A stretch of DNA of 44,413 nt from Bacillus sp. V3-13 (GCF_002860165.1 NZ_PGUZ01000011.1:1-44413), one strand, 5' to 3'; shown: positions 16,054 through 24,509, counted from the stretch's first letter. The notes: generated from the sequence alone by a model not told the origin. Program-made: numbers and translations.

Positions 16054-18468
16054 TTGCAGAAAAAAAAGCTAATTCTTGTAGGCAACGGTATGGCTGGAGT
16101 AAAGGCCATCGAAGAGATATTAAAAATATCAAAAGATGAATTCGAGATCACGATCTTTGGCAGTGAACCGCACCCGAATTATAACAGGATCCTGCTTTCG
16201 AAGGTTTTACAGGGAGATACGAATGTGGTGGATATTACCCTAAATGATTGGGATTGGTACAGAGAGAATAATATCCAATTATATACGGGGGAAACCGTTG
16301 AGAAAATTGAAGCTGAAGCAAAAACCGTTTATACCGATTCGGGGCGCATTGAATACTATGATGAATTAATCATAGCCACAGGCTCTCTGCCTTTTATGCT
16401 TCCAATTCCAGGGGCCGATAAAAGGGGCGTGACCGCTTTTCGGGACATAAAGGATACAGATATTATGCTCGAGGCTTCCAGAAACTATAAAAAGGCAGCC
16501 GTCATAGGCGGCGGATTGCTGGGCCTGGAGGCAGCCCGGGGGCTGTTGAATTTAGGGATGGACGTTACGGTGATCCATCTTGCACCCTATTTGATGGAAC
16601 GCCAGTTAGACCCAACTGCCGGAAAGCTTCTGCAAAAGGAATTGGAAAAGCAAGGAATGAAATTTTTGCTTGAAAAACAGACAGAGGCCATTATTGGCAA
16701 TGGACGTGCGGAGGGATTAAGGTTTAAAGACGGTACCGCGCTTGAAGCGGATCTCGTTGTGATGGCGGTAGGCATTATTCCAAATGTGCAGCTTGCCAGG
16801 GAAAGCGGCCTTTCGGTAAACCGTGGTATTGTCGTTAATGATTATTTGCAAAGCAGTACGCCACATATTTACGCAGTTGGGGAATGTGCGGAGCATCGCG
16901 GAATTCCTTATGGGCTCGTAGCTCCCTTATATGAGCAGGCAAAGGTATTGGCCAAAAAACTTTGCGGGGTGAAAACGAATCCGTATGAAGGGTCCGTTTT
17001 ATCTACCCAATTAAAAGTATCAGGTGTCGAAGTGTTCTCAGCCGGAGATTTTACAGAGGATGACACGAAAACTTCGATCAAGGTTTTTGATGAACATGAA
17101 GGTGTATATAAAAAGATCGTCTTAAGGGGAAATCAAATTGTCGGCGCCGTTTTATTCGGGGACAGCAGCGAAGGCAATCGGCTATTTTCCATGATCCGTA
17201 AGCAAACCGACATAACCGGAATTTCCAAGATCACACTCCTCCAGCCTGCAGGCGAACAAGCAGAAGGCAGCCTGGTGGCTTCTCTCGCGGCCGATGACAT
17301 TATCTGCGGCTGCAACGGCGTTTCAAAAGGAGCCATCGTCCAAGCCATTCATGAGAAAGGCTGTTCATCAGTGGATGAAGTCAAGGCCTGCACAAGTGCG
17401 TCCCGCTCCTGTGGTGGCTGCAAACCGCTTGTCGCTGAATTGCTGCAGCATACCCTGGGAACCGATTTCGCTGCCAAAGAGATGAAAGAAGCCATTTGCG
17501 GCTGTACGGATTTATCAAGGGAAGAGGTTGTAGAAGAAATCAGGGCAAAAGGGCTGAACCATGTGAAAGAGGTCATGAATGTTCTTGGCTGGTCAAACGA
17601 TGAGGGGTGCTCAAAATGCCGTCCTGCTTTAAACTACTATCTGGGAATGGTGAATCCACTTCAATATGAGGATGAAAGAGAATCCAAATATGTAAATGAG
17701 CGCATGCATGCCAACATTCAAAAAGACGGGACATACTCAGTTGTTCCGAGAATGTACGGGGGAGTTACCAATTCAAATGACTTAAGGAAAATTGCCGATG
17801 TCGTCGATAAATATAACATTCCCCTTGTTAAAGTAACCGGTGGACAACGGATAGACTTATTGGGCGTCAAAAAGGAGGATGTGCCCAAGGTTTGGAAGGA
17901 TCTCGATATGCCATCCGGATTCGCTTATGGCAAGTCTCTTCGAACGGTTAAGACATGTGTCGGGGAGCAGTATTGCCGCTTCGGTACTCAGGATTCCATT
18001 TCTTTGGGAATTGCATTGGAGAAAAAATTCGAGGGTCTTTCCACTCCGCACAAAGTAAAAATGGGAGTCTCGGCATGTCCGCGGAATTGTGCAGAATCAG
18101 GGATTAAAGACCTTGGGTTTGTTGGAATTGACGGCGGCTGGGAAATTTACGCCGGCGGAAATGGCGGAACACATCTCCGGGCTGCAGACTTATTATATAA
18201 AGTGAAAACGGCAGAAGAAGTCATTGAAATTACCGGAGCCTATTTACAATATTATCGGGAAACAGCCAATTATCTGGAACGGACATCCGCATGGATTGAG
18301 CGCCTTGGTTTAACTCACATTCGCGAAGTACTTGATGATCCAGAAAACCGCAGGGCTCTGAATAAACGAATGGATGAAGCCTTGTCGATTTACAAAGACC
18401 CATGGAAGGAACTTGTTGAGGACCAAAAAACAACTAAGAAGTTGTTCGAAATGATACAAATGTCCTGA
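16054..18468 (+). CDS. nasD: NADH-dependent assimilatory nitrite reductase large subunit NasD (NirB)
   Basis: An 804-residue NirB-type enzyme. GNGMAGVKA (FAD) and GGGLLGLEAARG (NADH) lie in the N-terminal half, then two BFD-like [2Fe-2S] domains (CGCNGVSKG…CGGCKP; CGC…GCSKC). A ferredoxin-like half domain and the siroheme/[4Fe-4S] domain follow, with all four ligands: TCVGEQYC and SACPRNC. It reduces nitrite to ammonium with six electrons. TTG 16054 follows AAGGAGGAG at good spacing. Its own promoter carries a TnrA box, and nasE follows 31 bp later. Confidence 0.93.
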   Translation: MQKKKLILVGNGMAGVKAIEEILKISKDEFEITIFGSEPHPNYNRILLSKVLQGDTNVVDITLNDWDWYRENNIQLYTGETVEKIEAEAKTVYTDSGRIEYYDELIIATGSLPFMLPIPGADKRGVTAFRDIKDTDIMLEASRNYKKAAVIGGGLLGLEAARGLLNLGMDVTVIHLAPYLMERQLDPTAGKLLQKELEKQGMKFLLEKQTEAIIGNGRAEGLRFKDGTALEADLVVMAVGIIPNVQLARESGLSVNRGIVVNDYLQSSTPHIYAVGECAEHRGIPYGLVAPLYEQAKVLAKKLCGVKTNPYEGSVLSTQLKVSGVEVFSAGDFTEDDTKTSIKVFDEHEGVYKKIVLRGNQIVGAVLFGDSSEGNRLFSMIRKQTDITGISKITLLQPAGEQAEGSLVASLAADDIICGCNGVSKGAIVQAIHEKGCSSVDEVKACTSASRSCGGCKPLVAELLQHTLGTDFAAKEMKEAICGCTDLSREEVVEEIRAKGLNHVKEVMNVLGWSNDEGCSKCRPALNYYLGMVNPLQYEDERESKYVNERMHANIQKDGTYSVVPRMYGGVTNSNDLRKIADVVDKYNIPLVKVTGGQRIDLLGVKKEDVPKVWKDLDMPSGFAYGKSLRTVKTCVGEQYCRFGTQDSISLGIALEKKFEGLSTPHKVKMGVSACPRNCAESGIKDLGFVGIDGGWEIYAGGNGGTHLRAADLLYKVKTAEEVIEITGAYLQYYRETANYLERTSAWIERLGLTHIREVLDDPENRRALNKRMDEALSIYKDPWKELVEDQKTTKKLFEMIQMS

Positions 18469-18499
18469 GACAAAAACATACTGGAGGAGGGTTTTGTAA

Positions 18500-18823
18500 A
18501 TGACAAATAAGACAGAAATAAAGGTATTCGTCGGGAAAATTTACGACTTGCCTGAACGCTTGGGAAAAACAATGCAGGTGGGGAATAAAGAAATTGCGAT
18601 ATTCAAGCTTTCGAACGGAACGGTACGTGCTGTCGAAAATCGGTGTCCCCATAAAGGCGGAGTGTTAAGTGAAGGAATGGTAAGCGGAGAATTTGTTTTT
18701 TGTCCGATGCATGATTGGAAAATCTGTCTGGATAACGGAAAGGTAGAGGAGCCTGACAGCGGATGCGTACAAACGTATCGGACGAATCTTGAAGGAGAAA
18801 ATGTTTATTTGATTCTTGAATGA
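18500..18823 (+). CDS. nasE: Nitrite reductase small subunit NasE (NirD), Rieske type
   Basis: The 107-residue Rieske-like protein has the cluster motifs CPHKGG (about residue 47) and [10 protein letters not shown] (about 69), i.e. C-x-H and C-x2-H, and has the usual NirD length. It partners NasD. CTGGAGGAGG lies upstream of ATG 18500, and the gap of 31 bp to nasD shows co-transcription. Confidence 0.92.
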   Translation: MTNKTEIKVFVGKIYDLPERLGKTMQVGNKEIAIFKLSNGTVRAVENRCPHKGGVLSEGMVSGEFVFCPMHDWKICLDNGKVEEPDSGCVQTYRTNLEGENVYLILE

Positions 18824-18910
18824 GAAACATTCTTTAAGAAAAACTCGCCACTTGATATCAGTAATCTATAAAATAAAAAGATAATAGTCTATTGATATGG
18901 GGGTAAGATA

Positions 18911-19717
18911 TTGAAACGGTTAGAAGGGAAAAAAATTGCCCTGGCAGGTACGCGCAAAACAGAGGAGATTAGCAGGATCATCGAGAATCTGGGCGGCATT
19001 CCACTTGTCCGTCCGGCCCAGGGAACCGTTTATTTAGATGATTCCAATATTGAGAAGGATATAAATGAACTCGTTACAGGAAAATATGACTGGTTCATTT
19101 TCACGACGGGAATAGGGACTGAAACCTTATATAAAATAGCCAAAGGCATGGGGCTGGAGAATGAATTTGTGAACGCGATTCGTCAAGCAAGAGTGGCTGC
19201 AAGGGGATATAAAACGGTTAATGCTCTAAAGCGTCTTGGTATCACACCGGTGGCAAGGGATGATGATGGCAGTACAGCAGGGCTGATAAGGTCATTGCAA
19301 ACACACAATCTAAAAAGAAGCCGAGTGGCACTCCAGCTCCATGGCGATCCGGCACCCCAACTAATCCATTTTTTAGAGGAACAGGAAGCAGAATGCAAAG
19401 AAATTCTGCCTTACCACCATGTCCCTCCAAATCCTGAAATCATTAATCAGCTAATAAATGAAATCCTGGACGCCAAAATTGATGCTGTTAATTTTACAAG
19501 CACACCTCAAGCCCGTTTTCTCTTTTCCCATGCAAGGGACAAGGGTGTCCTGGAAGCTGTTCTCAAAGCATTTGCCAGTGATGTCGTAGCGGTTGCGGTT
19601 GGAAAGGTTACCGCTGCCGCCCTGCGTGATGAAGGAGTAGAAAGAATTATTGTTCCCGAGCTGGAACGAATGGGCAGCGCCATCATAGCCCTGGAGAACT
19701 ATTACGCCAAACAATGA
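18911..19717 (+). CDS. Uroporphyrinogen-III synthase (HemD-like)
   Basis: The 268-residue protein has the HemD pattern: an N-terminal LAGTRKTEEISRII, then DWFIFTTGIGTE, the hinge ARVAARGYKTVNALKRLGI and the C-terminal VNFTSTPQARF and VAVAVGKVTAAALRDEGV. It closes hydroxymethylbilane to uroporphyrinogen III, the precursor for the siroheme of NasD. In B. subtilis this function is, to my knowledge, the C-terminal part of NasF; here it is a separate gene placed before the methyltransferase. The TTG at 18911 follows ATGGGGGTAAG. An 87-bp gap from nasE holds no terminator, so read-through is likely. Confidence 0.8.
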   Translation: MKRLEGKKIALAGTRKTEEISRIIENLGGIPLVRPAQGTVYLDDSNIEKDINELVTGKYDWFIFTTGIGTETLYKIAKGMGLENEFVNAIRQARVAARGYKTVNALKRLGITPVARDDDGSTAGLIRSLQTHNLKRSRVALQLHGDPAPQLIHFLEEQEAECKEILPYHHVPPNPEIINQLINEILDAKIDAVNFTSTPQARFLFSHARDKGVLEAVLKAFASDVVAVAVGKVTAAALRDEGVERIIVPELERMGSAIIALENYYAKQ

Positions 19718-19784
19718 TAAGTTATATTTAATTTTAAGAAAATTAGGTTTTTTCACCAACGAGGACTTGAAAGGGTGGTACGGG

Positions 19785-20561
19785 ATGGTAGGAACCGTTT
19801 ATTTGGTCGGGGCGGGCCCCGGGGATCCGGAGCTCATTACGTTAAAAGGACTGCACTGTATTCAGCAGGCAGATATTATCCTATATGACCGGCTAGTGAA
19901 TCCCGAGCTTCTTAAATATGCACATAAAGACGCGCAGCTTATTTACTGCGGCAAACTGCCTCACTATCATACGATGAAGCAAGAAACAATTAACCATTTC
20001 CTCGTTAAGTATGCGAAAGAGGGGCTTCGTGTGGTACGTTTAAAAGGCGGGGATCCATTCGTGTTTGGGCGGGGCGGGGAAGAGGCCCTGGAATGTGCCA
20101 AAAACGACATCCCGTTTGAAATTGTTCCTGGCATAACCGCAGGGATTGCTGCAACCGCTTATGCAGGAATTCCGGTTACCCACCGGACATTGAGCAAAAG
20201 CTTTGCTTTTATTACCGGACACCAGGCCGGAGACATAGAAGCAGAGCATCAATGGGCCCATTTGGCAAACGCTGTTGATACCATTTGTATCTATATGGGG
20301 GTGCATCACCTTCCTGCGATAACCAGGCAGTTAATCCAGCACGGCAAACGCCCGGATACCCCGATTGCACTGGTGCAGTGGGGAACTTTAAATGATCAGC
20401 GCACCATAACGGGAACTCTTGAAACGATTGAGAAGCGTGTCAAGGAAGCGGATATCTCCAACCCGAGCATGATTGTCATTGGAGAGGTCGTCCGTCTGCA
20501 CAAAAAGTTAAATTGGTTTAAGGAAGATATCGCTCCCCACATACCTGTTGCACTTGCATAA
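19785..20561 (+). CDS. sumT: Uroporphyrinogen-III C-methyltransferase (SUMT)
   Basis: The 258-residue product opens with VYLVGAGPGDPELITLKG, followed by ADIILYDRLV, VRLKGGDPFVFGRGGEE and PGITAGIAATAYAGIPVTHR, the standard SUMT/CobA motifs for S-adenosylmethionine and tetrapyrrole binding. It makes precorrin-2 for siroheme. The ATG at 19785 has AAAGGGTGG upstream; the TTG at 19767 does not. It lies between the HemD and chelatase genes and corresponds to the N-terminal half of B. subtilis NasF. Confidence 0.93.
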   Translation: MVGTVYLVGAGPGDPELITLKGLHCIQQADIILYDRLVNPELLKYAHKDAQLIYCGKLPHYHTMKQETINHFLVKYAKEGLRVVRLKGGDPFVFGRGGEEALECAKNDIPFEIVPGITAGIAATAYAGIPVTHRTLSKSFAFITGHQAGDIEAEHQWAHLANAVDTICIYMGVHHLPAITRQLIQHGKRPDTPIALVQWGTLNDQRTITGTLETIEKRVKEADISNPSMIVIGEVVRLHKKLNWFKEDIAPHIPVALA

Positions 20562-20578
20562 GAAAGGAGCCATCCGCC

Positions 20579-21328
20579 ATGCATGCAATTCTTTATATCG
20601 GACATGGCACTCGATCAAAAAAGGGAGTGGCAGATGTAAAGGAATTTTTACAAAAAGTAACTCCCAGAGTTGACGCACCGATCCAGGAAATAGCGTTTCT
20701 GGAGTTGACGGAACCTTTAATCAGTGAAGGCTTTCGGCGCTGTGTGGAGCGGGGGGCAACTGAAATTACCGTTGTGCCTCTCTTCCTGCTGGCAGCCGGG
20801 CACATAAAGGCTGATATACCAAATGCCCTCGAGCCGCTTCTTAAGCAGTATTCCGATGTGAAAGTAAATGTCGCAGACCCTTTCGGAGTCCAGGGGGGAA
20901 TTCTTGATGCAATAGCCGTGCTTGTTAAAGAAACGATAATGGACCTGTGTTCCCTGGATTCCATCCTGATCGTTGGAAGGGGCAGCAGCGATCCCGGGAT
21001 TCCGGCTGCATTCAATGAAATCGCAGCCGGAATCGAAGAGAGACTCGCCATCCAGCAAGTCCATGTTTGCTACCTGGCTGCCTCCAGGCCGCTGCTTGAC
21101 GAGGGGCTTGATGTGGTATGCGGCAATGCCGCCGGGCGGGTCATCGTCATTCCCTATTTATTATTTGACGGGATTCTTCTCAATGAAGTGAGGCAAAAAG
21201 TGAGGAGGAGGCAGGCCCTGGGCCAGCAGATCCTGCATACCGGAGCGCTGAGCAGCCATCGCGTTATTGAAGACATTGTCGTCCAGCGTGCGACAAATGC
21301 CGATATGGCAACTAAATTATCCACTTGA
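20579..21328 (+). CDS. sirB: Sirohydrochlorin ferrochelatase (SirB/CbiX-like)
   Basis: The 249-residue protein carries YIGHGTRSKKG at the N-terminus and FLLAAGHIKADIP at about residue 75, giving the two chelatase histidines, plus a second half-domain (VGRGSSDPG, CYLAASRP). It inserts Fe2+ into sirohydrochlorin. AAAGGAG precedes ATG 20579, 17 bp after sumT. The dehydrogenase that converts precorrin-2 to sirohydrochlorin is not in the window. The gene end abuts a foreign gene fragment, so the operon's original 3' border was probably disturbed. Confidence 0.88.
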   Translation: MHAILYIGHGTRSKKGVADVKEFLQKVTPRVDAPIQEIAFLELTEPLISEGFRRCVERGATEITVVPLFLLAAGHIKADIPNALEPLLKQYSDVKVNVADPFGVQGGILDAIAVLVKETIMDLCSLDSILIVGRGSSDPGIPAAFNEIAAGIEERLAIQQVHVCYLAASRPLLDEGLDVVCGNAAGRVIVIPYLLFDGILLNEVRQKVRRRQALGQQILHTGALSSHRVIEDIVVQRATNADMATKLST

Positions 21329-21566
21329 AAAAAGAGAATTAAGATTGTCTAGAGGTATTGAACGTGATAGTGAAGAGAAGCGACACTTATGGGAAGATTT
21401 ATGGATGCCAGCGGAAGAGTTTTATATCAAGAGTCAAAACCCTATGGATAAAGTTGATTTAATTATTGATGGTAAAGGCAGAAGTTCTAACATTCAAGAT
21501 TACAAGTTAACGTTATATGATGAAATGATTTATAACAATAAAATAAAACTTAGGATTATAGGCTAA
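21327..21566 (+). pseudogene. C-terminal fragment of a uridine-kinase-like P-loop protein (tentative)
   Basis: About 79 codons follow sirB without a start or ribosome site of their own: SRGIERDSEEKRHLWEDLWMPAEEFYI…, DKVDLIIDG. The pattern R-x3-RD-x5-W-x3-W-x2-EE-Y …AD-L-I-DG is that of the C-terminal part of uridine-kinase-like nucleoside kinases. The Walker A domain is missing. Base composition is AT-richer than sirB. It is probably a remnant left by a rearrangement, and the family call is uncertain. Confidence 0.45.
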
Positions 21567-21655
21567 TACAAACAGCTTTGATAATAGGTATAATCTCTTA
21601 TAATGAATAAAAGGAAGTTTAGGATAAAAAGCTTATTATCATGTGGGAAATAATA

Positions 21656-21684
21656 TTGACAGAATGTTTTGCAATGAGTATTAT
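21656..21684 (+). promoter_or_regulatory. Strong sigma-A promoter
   Basis: TTGACA (21656-21661), a 17-bp spacer and TATTAT (21679-21684). The expected start is near 21691, six bases before a terminator stem. Confidence 0.7.
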
Positions 21685-21696
21685 AAGTTAAAGTTT

Positions 21697-21738
21697 TCCA
21701 ATACCTAAACACTGTGAGCTGGTATTGGATATTTTTTT
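21697..21738 (+). terminator. Terminator or attenuator directly after the promoter
   Basis: Perfect 9-bp stem TCCAATACC (21697-21705) / GGTATTGGA (21721-21729), 15-base loop, then TATTTTTTT. The transcript from 21691 would be only about 45 nt unless read-through into the zinc-ribbon gene occurs. Confidence 0.75.
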
Positions 21739-21797
21739 GTACTGAGTCTGTGTTAATGGAAAATTTAATAGTAATTACTTTGAAGGGAGTTAAAAGT

Positions 21798-22001
21798 GTG
21801 GAACATACTTGTCCAAAATGTGATGTTTTAATGGTTGAGGGAGAACTGGATCATGCGGGCCCGTTTCGAATCTATAAAAAGGAAGGTCAAAAAGGACTTT
21901 TCGGCCCCAAGACTGATAAAATAACCAATTTAACTCAATTTGTTTGCCCCAAATGTGGTTTGGTTGAATTTTATGTTGAGTACCCTCAAAAGTTTCAATA
22001 A
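21798..22001 (+). CDS. Small zinc-ribbon protein
   Basis: The 67-residue product has two C-x2-C pairs (CPKC near the N-terminus, CPKC about 45 residues later) that should hold one zinc, with GPFRIYKK and LFGPKTDK between them. Such proteins occur widely in Bacillaceae as uncharacterised zinc-ribbon or nucleotide-binding proteins. GTG 21798 is chosen because GAAGGGAG lies eight bases upstream; the longer frame from 21714 would begin inside the terminator just before it. Function unknown. Confidence 0.75.
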   Translation: MEHTCPKCDVLMVEGELDHAGPFRIYKKEGQKGLFGPKTDKITNLTQFVCPKCGLVEFYVEYPQKFQ

Positions 22002-22132
22002 GAAAATCAATATCCTAAGAAATTTATGTTCAGGGCATGATGGAGGTTGCAGTAAATACTAAAATCCACAAACTTACATTTTGCCCATGTATTTTAGATC
22101 TTTTCTTAGTTACTTACTCTTCTTAAATTAAT

Positions 22133-22260
22133 CTGCCCCGGTAGTTCAGTTAGAAAAAAATTCCAGGTAATGACAACTAGGTCTTCAAGAAAAGCAGCCA
22201 TTGCAGAAAAAGCTACCGAGGAATGGCAGCCATATCTTCAACTACAGCACCGTTCGTGCA
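22133..22260 (+). repeat. Dispersed intergenic repeat, copy A
   Basis: CTGCCCCG (22133-22140) and AGGAATGGCAGCCATATCTT (from 22219) recur in the same order at 22844-22895, where the second word pairs with an upstream GGCTG to form a hairpin. The 22002-22295 gap holds no gene that I can support. Confidence 0.5.
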
Positions 22261-22295
22261 ACAAGAATTAGGACTAACTTAGTTTTCTGTGTAAT

Positions 22296-22739
22296 CTAAT
22301 GAATTGTGTCAATACATTTTTTCTTTTCTTCAATAATTGATTGATATCCATACATTAAAAATGCTTTGCTAAACATAAGGAGGAAAAATTGATATGGTTT
22401 GATTCGAACTAATGAATATATTTCTAACTTTTTAAATAACCAAGTTAATGGATAAGCAAAGATTATATTAAAAATTGCATTGACGAAAATGTATTGTGTG
22501 AATTTTCCATAAGTCAATTTAAAAATCCATAATGAACCAGCTAAAAACGGTCCCAAAATAAAAGGTAATTCCCCATTAACATTTGGATTAATTTTTGTAA
22601 AGAAAACCCACCACTTTCGTTTTTTACCAATGTAAGCTTCAATCATAAGAATGAAAGAAATGAATAATGATGAAGAAAGAAATCTCTTTATGCTGTTCCA
22701 TCCTAAAAAAGGAATTGATAGCCAAGAGATTAAGACCAT
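22296..22739 (-). CDS. Hypothetical multi-span membrane protein
   Basis: The 147-residue protein has four or five hydrophobic segments and the conserved-looking stretches KRKWWVFF and PFILGPFLAGSLWI. It resembles a family of uncharacterised Bacillus membrane proteins. ATG 22739 has no ribosome site. A TTG at 22767 with GGGGTGAT at the correct distance is in another frame, which hints at a one-base indel near 22750 that cut off the first few residues. The frame from 22739 is otherwise intact. A single-gene unit. Confidence 0.6.
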   Translation of the reverse strand: MVLISWLSIPFLGWNSIKRFLSSSLFISFILMIEAYIGKKRKWWVFFTKINPNVNGELPFILGPFLAGSLWIFKLTYGKFTQYIFVNAIFNIIFAYPLTWLFKKLEIYSLVRIKPYQFFLLMFSKAFLMYGYQSIIEEKKKCIDTIH

Positions 22740-22843
22740 CCCACTTAATAATAGCTTTGACTTTCAATGAATTATCACCCCTTTACTCTTTATGGTTCTC
22801 TTTCATATGCAATTTTTATTCAATAATTAATTAGTGCACTAAA

Positions 22844-22895
22844 CTGCCCCGTTGCATAAGAAAAAGGCTGTCCAGGAATGGCAGCCGATCTTCAA
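22844..22895 (+). repeat. Dispersed intergenic repeat, copy B
   Basis: CTGCCCCGTTG, then GGCTGTCC-AGGAAT-GGCAGCC (hairpin) and GATCTTCAA. It matches copy A at 22133-22241 in order and wording. Confidence 0.5.
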
Positions 22896-22903
22896 AAGCG
22901 GCT

Positions 22904-22986
22904 AAAACAGTGACAGGACCGGACGCATTGTCCAGGCGGAGGAAACAATGGGCGGCGAGGACTTCTCTTATTATCAAAACAGGTAC
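22904..22986 (+). repeat. Dispersed repeat, copy 2 (M20-like fragment)
   Basis: Second copy of the segment at 9628-9713. Here one frame reads VQAEETMGGEDFSYYQNRY, close to the C-terminal MGGEDFSYY metal-site motif of M20 peptidases. No start or remaining domain is present. Confidence 0.7.
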
Positions 22987-22990
22987 TCTA

Positions 22991-23863
22991 CTAACTGATT
23001 GTTATAGCCTTTCTCAGCTTCCAAATTACATTCACCACAGCAGCTAGCCAAAGGGCTGCAAGCACTGAATATGTGTAAAGGCTTGTAGTATAAGATACGT
23101 CTAATGCTCCTAATAAAGTCCTGATATTCGTTAAAATGATAATACCACCGACGAGTGTCCCTAATAGGTTAGTCGGTATGATCTTAACTAACCAGGCTGC
23201 GATTGGAGCTGCGATAAGACCACCGATCATTAATGCAATTACCCATTGAATGTTAACATGCGTCCATCCCAATGTAAGAAGAAAACCCAGGGTAGAAGAC
23301 ACGGCAATTGCGAATTCACTTGTATCTACTGAACCAATTACTTTCCTCGGTTCCATTTTGTTGCTGGTAAGCAGTACAGGTGTTGCAATTGGCCCCCAGC
23401 CGCCGCCTCCAGTCGCATCAAAAAAGCCAGCTATAAAACCGAGTGGTATAAAGTGTTTTTTCCCCATGTTCGTTTTAGAAATTTGACTGGAAGGATTGAA
23501 CTTGAACAGGAAACGGTAAATGACATAGACACCCAATAGTAATAGAAAAACAGAAACATATGGTTTAACTATGTCACCAGGAATGCTTCCTAAAAAACAA
23601 GCACCTATGAAAGCCCCGATCGAGCCAGGTATGATTAATCTGTAGACAACTTGTTTATCCACATTTCCAAATCGAATATGCGATACACCAGATGCAGCGG
23701 TAGTTACAACTTCTGCCATATGAACGGAAGCAGATGCAACTGCTGGTGCAATACCAAACATAAGCAATAATGAGGTGGAAGTAACTCCATATGCCATTCC
23801 CAATGAACCATCCACTAACTGTGCTGCTAAGCCGATCAAAGCAAGAACGATTAAGCTTCGCAA
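22991..23863 (-). CDS. TauE/SafE (TSUP) family permease, probably for a sulfur anion
   Basis: The product is about 290 residues with eight hydrophobic spans. It has the two-fold family signature: ALIGLAAQLVDGSLGMAYGVTSTSLLL early on and IAGFFDATGGGGWGPIATP in the second half. Members move sulfite, sulfate or organosulfonates. The TTG at 23863 with AGGAGAGG upstream is preferred over the ATG at 23914. It is divergent from an Rrf2 regulator, a common link with sulfur control, so a sulfur substrate is inferred. Confidence 0.8.
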   Translation of the reverse strand: MRSLIVLALIGLAAQLVDGSLGMAYGVTSTSLLLMFGIAPAVASASVHMAEVVTTAASGVSHIRFGNVDKQVVYRLIIPGSIGAFIGACFLGSIPGDIVKPYVSVFLLLLGVYVIYRFLFKFNPSSQISKTNMGKKHFIPLGFIAGFFDATGGGGWGPIATPVLLTSNKMEPRKVIGSVDTSEFAIAVSSTLGFLLTLGWTHVNIQWVIALMIGGLIAAPIAAWLVKIIPTNLLGTLVGGIIILTNIRTLLGALDVSYTTSLYTYSVLAALWLAAVVNVIWKLRKAITIS

Positions 23864-23928
23864 AAAAACCTCTCCTTTTTTCAAAATTTCCTGAATAGAC
23901 TTGTAAGGAATCAATAAATTTGTGATTG

Positions 23929-23945
23929 TTGACTAATCTAATCAA
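23929..23945. promoter_or_regulatory. Possible Rrf2 operator
   Basis: TTGACTAATCTAATCAA is an imperfect palindrome (outer four bases on each side perfect) in the divergent gap between the permease and the Rrf2 gene. The assignment rests only on symmetry and place. Confidence 0.3.
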
Positions 23946-24042
23946 GTTTATAACCTACAATATGAGCGGACATATTATTGGGTTCTTGTCTAGATGGGAA
24001 ATGGGCAGTCGCCTAGTTTTGGTTAAAAAGGAGAGGCATTTT

Positions 24043-24456
24043 ATGAAAATCTCTAGTAGGGGAGAGTATGCATTACGTGCACTTATATGTTTAGGTAACA
24101 ATAAAGATCAACTAACATCTATTGGAGAAATATCTGAAAAAATTCTGGTTCCCATCAATTATTTAGAACAACTTCTTTTGCAATTAAAAAGAAACGGATA
24201 CGTTCAAAGCAAAAGAGGTGTGAATGGAGGATATAAACTCAGTAGAAGCCCCCGTGAAATCATCATTGGAGAAGTGATTCGGAATTTAGAGGGACCGCTG
24301 GCGCCGATGGGGTGTGTGAGTATTACATCATATGAAAGCTGCCCATTGGAGGAGGGTTGCTTGTTAAAACCTTTATGGGCACTTGTAAGGGATACTGTTG
24401 CAGATTTATTGGATCATACAACACTGAAGGATTTGTTGGAGGGTAATGTATTTTAA
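24043..24456 (+). CDS. Rrf2-family transcriptional regulator
   Basis: The 137-residue protein begins MKISSRGEYALRAL, then LVPINYLEQLLLQLKRNGYVQSKRGVNGGYKL (winged HTH and wing, RGxxGGY), all typical of Rrf2 proteins (CymR, IscR, NsrR). Three cysteines follow, spaced C-x9-C-x5-C, which could hold an Fe-S cluster as in IscR/NsrR. ATG 24043 has AAAGGAGAGG upstream; the longer frame from 23926 has no such site. It probably represses the divergent TSUP permease and senses sulfur or redox state. The exact subfamily is unclear. Confidence 0.85.
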   Translation: MKISSRGEYALRALICLGNNKDQLTSIGEISEKILVPINYLEQLLLQLKRNGYVQSKRGVNGGYKLSRSPREIIIGEVIRNLEGPLAPMGCVSITSYESCPLEEGCLLKPLWALVRDTVADLLDHTTLKDLLEGNVF

Positions 24457-24509
24457 AAACGAAACTGGTACATCAGTGGAAATCCAGTTGCCCTGACAGG
24501 CAGTTTTTC

